Below are positions 32,164 to 34,234 of a DNA stretch of 34,234 bases, piece after piece. The notes under the pieces are model-generated. The model was not told the DNA's origin. It saw only the letters and a list, made by a program, of their open reading frames with translations, and ran no database searches. Source of the stretch: Myxococcales bacterium. GTDB lineage: Bacteria > Myxococcota_A > Polyangia > Haliangiales > Haliangiaceae. The DNA lies in contig JADKKI010000013.1 in the NCBI GenBank assembly GCA_016720595.1, positions 1 to 34,234 on the forward strand. Direction: 5' to 3'. A program made the translations under genes and the position numbers. The stretch's first letter is position 1; every line of letters begins with the position of its first letter.

Positions 32164-32655
32164 GTGAGTCGGCTCGACGAGGTGACCGCCAAGGTCGATG
32201 CGTTCTTCGCGCGGGTCGAGGCGCGGCACGGGAGCGACATGCAGTGTGGGACGGGCTGCTCGGACTGCTGCCACGCGCGGCTGACCGTGACGGGCGTCGA
32301 GGCCCGGTCGATCGGGCAGGAGCTCGCCACCTGGGAGGCTCCTCGTCGCGCCGCGCTCGCCGCGAACGCGACCACCGGTCCGGATCGCTGCGCCGCGCTC
32401 GATCGATGGGCGGTGCCTGATCCCCGCGGTCCGGCCGGTGGTCTGCCGATCCACGGTGCACCAATCCGCATGCGCCAAGGGCACTCGCTCCCGTGGTCCA
32501 GTCCTGCTTCAGAACTTCACCCACGTGACGCCAGATGCCGACTTTGCGACCGATCGATCGAGAGACCCTGTCGGCCCCTGGTCCTCGCCGTGGATCGCAC
32601 CGAAGGCGGCGACGGCACGCTTATCGACCTCGCGAGTCTGCTGCGAACAGAGTAG
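32164..32655 (+). CDS. YkgJ-family cysteine-cluster protein (frameshifted)
   Basis: The GTG at 32164 gives VSRLDEVTAKVDAFFARVEA. The first metal-binding cluster is CGTGCSDCCHARLTVTGVEA. After RCAALD shifts near 32400-32450 obscure the second cluster, which another frame shows as GRCLIPAVRPVVCRSHG-like sequence. Further shifts lie at about 32490-32560, and the protein ends LVLAVDRTEGGDGTLIDLAS-LLRTE. The C-x3-C-x2-CC and C-x-x-Y-x-x-R-P-x-x-C-R pattern is that of the YkgJ (zinc/iron-chelating) family, whose biochemical role is not established. Size is about 164 residues. Confidence 0.65.
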   Translation: MSRLDEVTAKVDAFFARVEARHGSDMQCGTGCSDCCHARLTVTGVEARSIGQELATWEAPRRAALAANATTGPDRCAALDRWAVPDPRGPAGGLPIHGAPIRMRQGHSLPWSSPASELHPRDARCRLCDRSIERPCRPLVLAVDRTEGGDGTLIDLASLLRTE

Positions 32656-32668
32656 ATTCCGCCGCCCC

Positions 32669-33461
32669 ATGGACACGTCATCGCTCGAAGTCGTTCGTTC
32701 CCCTCGACCACCCGCGTTTCCGCCAGGTGTGGGCGCCTGATCTTCACGCAGAAGATGGCGGCGGATTACGTGGTGCACCGGTACCATGGTCGAGACGCAC
32801 ACGAAGAAACTCGACGCGTGCTGCCAATACGGCTGCGACATCGATCTCGCGGAGAACGACCGCGATCCTCGCGCGCGCCGAACAGATCGTCCCTTACTCC
32901 AAGCCCGCGGTGCAGCAACGCCCGTGGTTCGACAACGAGTCGAGCACGACGACGACGGCTATCGGGCCGTGGGCCGTTCACCGGGGTGGTCGACGTAGCT
33001 GCCTGTTCCTCCAGCACGGTAAGCTCGGCTGCGCGATCCATCGCGCCTCGATCGAAACAGGGCTGGGACTTCCGCGGCGTGAAGCCGCGATCTATCGCCT
33101 GTTCCCACTCTCGTACAGGTGACGCGATCGTGATCGCCGACGAGTACGGACCACTCTTGCGTGTTCGTCCCGATAGGCCGACGCTATACCCGGATCACGC
33201 GCGACACGCTCGGCGACGTGTTCGGGGCCGAGCAAATCCGGGGCGCTCGATGCGGCGGAGGCCAGGTCCTCGCCTCGCTGCACCGAAAGCTCCCGGTCCT
33301 CGGCGCCCTACAAAGAGCGTGGGGCATGGCGCTCCCTGCCGGGGCGCGGACCCGCTCCGGCCCGCCGCGGGCTGCGTCACGGATGGGGTCCGGGCGCGGC
33401 GCCTGCCCGCGAAGGACTTCCGGCGCGTCGCGCGTATCGAGCGCTGTTCAGGCGCCACTAG
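32669..33461 (+). CDS. Second cysteine-cluster protein, DUF3109/YkgJ-like (frameshifted)
   Basis: The ATG at 32669 gives MDTSSLEVV. Pieces in several frames follow in order: PLDHPRFRQVWAPDL, MAADYVVHRY, KKLDACCQYGCDIDLAE, AILARAEQI, QQRPWFDNES, GSCLFLQHGKLGCAIHRASI-E, GWDFRGVKPAICRLFPLSY-like, DRPTLYRITRDTLGDVFG, and at the end AYRALFRRH with TAG at 33459-33461. CC-x3-C plus C-x-F-x(6)-G-x-C-A-I-H-x(10)-K-P-x-x-C-r-L-F-P-L is the cluster pattern of this family, which is thought to bind a metal or Fe-S cluster. The reconstructed protein has about 260 residues. Its stop overlaps the stop of the convergent carbonic anhydrase gene. Confidence 0.6.
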
Positions 33462-34121
33462 GTCGTCGGCGGGTTCGTGGATGCCCGCGAGCGGAGCGGC
33501 TGCATCACATCAACCACGCCGGTGACGAGATCGTACTCGGCCCCCCACCACCACCAGCTGCTCGCGAGACGCTCAGGCCTTCGAGCAGCGGCGTGCCGCG
33601 CTGGATCGCATCAACCGAGGCGCGGATGTTCCTCACTGCACCGCGGCGCGCACAGGCGAAATCCCCCGCGGGAGAGGCGTTTGCCGAGCTCGACAAGCGG
33701 CACTACCACCAGCGGATCCGGCTGATGATCGAGTTCAGGCTCGCGGGCACATCCGCCGCGCCGGGCGTCATGTCACCGAGGCGGCGCTGACCGCGCTGCA
33801 CTGCGAATGGCCGACACCACCACGAGGCTGCAGCCGAACGCGCCGCGAACTCCCACGCTCGCGAGCTGCGAGGGCGCGACGATGTTGCCGGCGACGCGGA
33901 TCACGGGAACAAGATCCCCGAGGCCCTGATCAGACACCAGCTCGGCCGGGACGCGCGATCGAGCTGCCAGGCACGACCGCGAACAGCCGCTGCGCCGTGG
34001 CGAGCTCCACGCGACGGAAGTGACTGGGAGTGGACTCGGCGCCCGCGCACGTTGGCGACGGAACGCTGGTTGCCCTCGACGAGGCGCTGCGGGGACCCGC
34101 TCGGGGTCACGCGGTCCCCAT
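33458..34121 (-). CDS. Beta-class carbonic anhydrase (frameshifted)
   Basis: On the minus strand pieces in order are: DRVTPSGSPQRLVEGNQR, VANVRGR, HFRRVELATAQR, FAVV, PAELVSDQGLGDL, VIRVAGNIVAPSQLASV, FGCSLVVVL-like, GHSQCSAV, DVPASLNSIISRIR, LVELGKRLSRG, NIRASVDAIQRGTPLLEGL and AEYDLVTGVVDVMQPL. These match beta-carbonic anhydrases throughout. The His and Cys zinc ligands of H-S-x-C are visible. The C-S-D-A-R ligand block near 33960 is garbled by at least two indels and reads GSSIAR in one frame. The enzyme hydrates CO2 to bicarbonate in the cytoplasm. The start, near 34121, needs one extra base to stay in frame. About 220 residues. Confidence 0.75.
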
Positions 34122-34126
34122 GACAT

Positions 34127-34234
34127 CGGGCGCGACGGAAAAGATCAAGCCCCACAGCCCCGTTCACGACGGCGGGCGGAGTCACTCGAGCGGGCCGCTC
34201 TCGCTGAGCTACCCGCCGCGCGATACTCGAGCCG
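34127..34234. other. Unassigned end of window
   Basis: No coding motif or regulatory element was recognised between the carbonic anhydrase start and the window edge. Confidence 0.4.

Noticed and set aside
32164..33461. Cysteine-cluster genes as selenoproteins
   Set aside because: Stops in these genes coincide with frame shifts, not with single TGA codons at cluster cysteines.

Overview
The window is GC-rich (clearly above 60 percent by eye) and comes from a chromosome of a Gram-negative bacterium with many lipoproteins. Typical elements are TPR/PEGA proteins, a Hanks-type Ser/Thr kinase with a transmembrane segment, an RCC1-repeat lipoprotein, bacterial SUFU, and Asp/Ala-Gly-rich linkers after lipoboxes. 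This mix suggests a Myxococcota (former Deltaproteobacteria), perhaps near Haliangium/Kofleriaceae; that placement is inference from gene content, not a computed phylogeny. Many genes are split by one-base shifts, dense at both ends (1-5600 and 28000-34234) and rare in the middle. This looks like a draft assembly with indel errors rather than a row of pseudogenes. No tRNA, rRNA, CRISPR array or insertion sequence was seen.

Layout. 1-774: end of a DUF971 gene and a nitroreductase. 802-5554: TPR/PEGA protein, repeat lipoprotein and Ser/Thr kinase. 5613-9281: secreted hypothetical protein, two coupled genes resembling a split copper amine oxidase, a small membrane protein and a SEC-C protein. 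9364-9825: a PYP-like PAS protein followed by an 83-bp imperfect palindrome. 9872-14090 (minus): 2-oxoacid:ferredoxin oxidoreductase (korA, korB) with an overlapping retropepsin-like lipoprotein. 14210-15681: a divergent pair of exported proteins whose start codons lie 2 bp apart. 15710-17669 (minus): two tandem DsbA-like lipoproteins. 17725-22507: exported beta-propeller and RCC1 lipoproteins, a TPR-SUFU protein, a zinc-ribbon protein and a membrane-anchored protein. 22552-24875: ppk with a Pho-box-like site. 24897-27903: zinc-ribbon membrane protein and an ABC exporter. 28060-30673: rtcB, rtcA and a DUF423 protein. 30680-34121: hypothetical protein, LysR regulator, two cysteine-cluster proteins and a beta-carbonic anhydrase.

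Main discovery. The upstream DsbA-like gene (16719-17669) has an in-frame TGA exactly where its neighbour (15710-16666) has the first Cys of the CPYC redox motif. Reading continues in the same frame to a full-length protein. A perfect 7-bp hairpin with a G at loop position 2 starts 12 nt after the TGA, which fits a bacterial SECIS. I read this as a selenocysteine-containing (UPYC) DsbA-family lipoprotein in tandem with its cysteine twin.

Other observations are the long palindrome, the PYP-like PAS protein without its chromophore cysteine, a Pho-box-like site before ppk, and a recurring TAnnnT element 5-10 nt before start codons that suggests leaderless transcripts.
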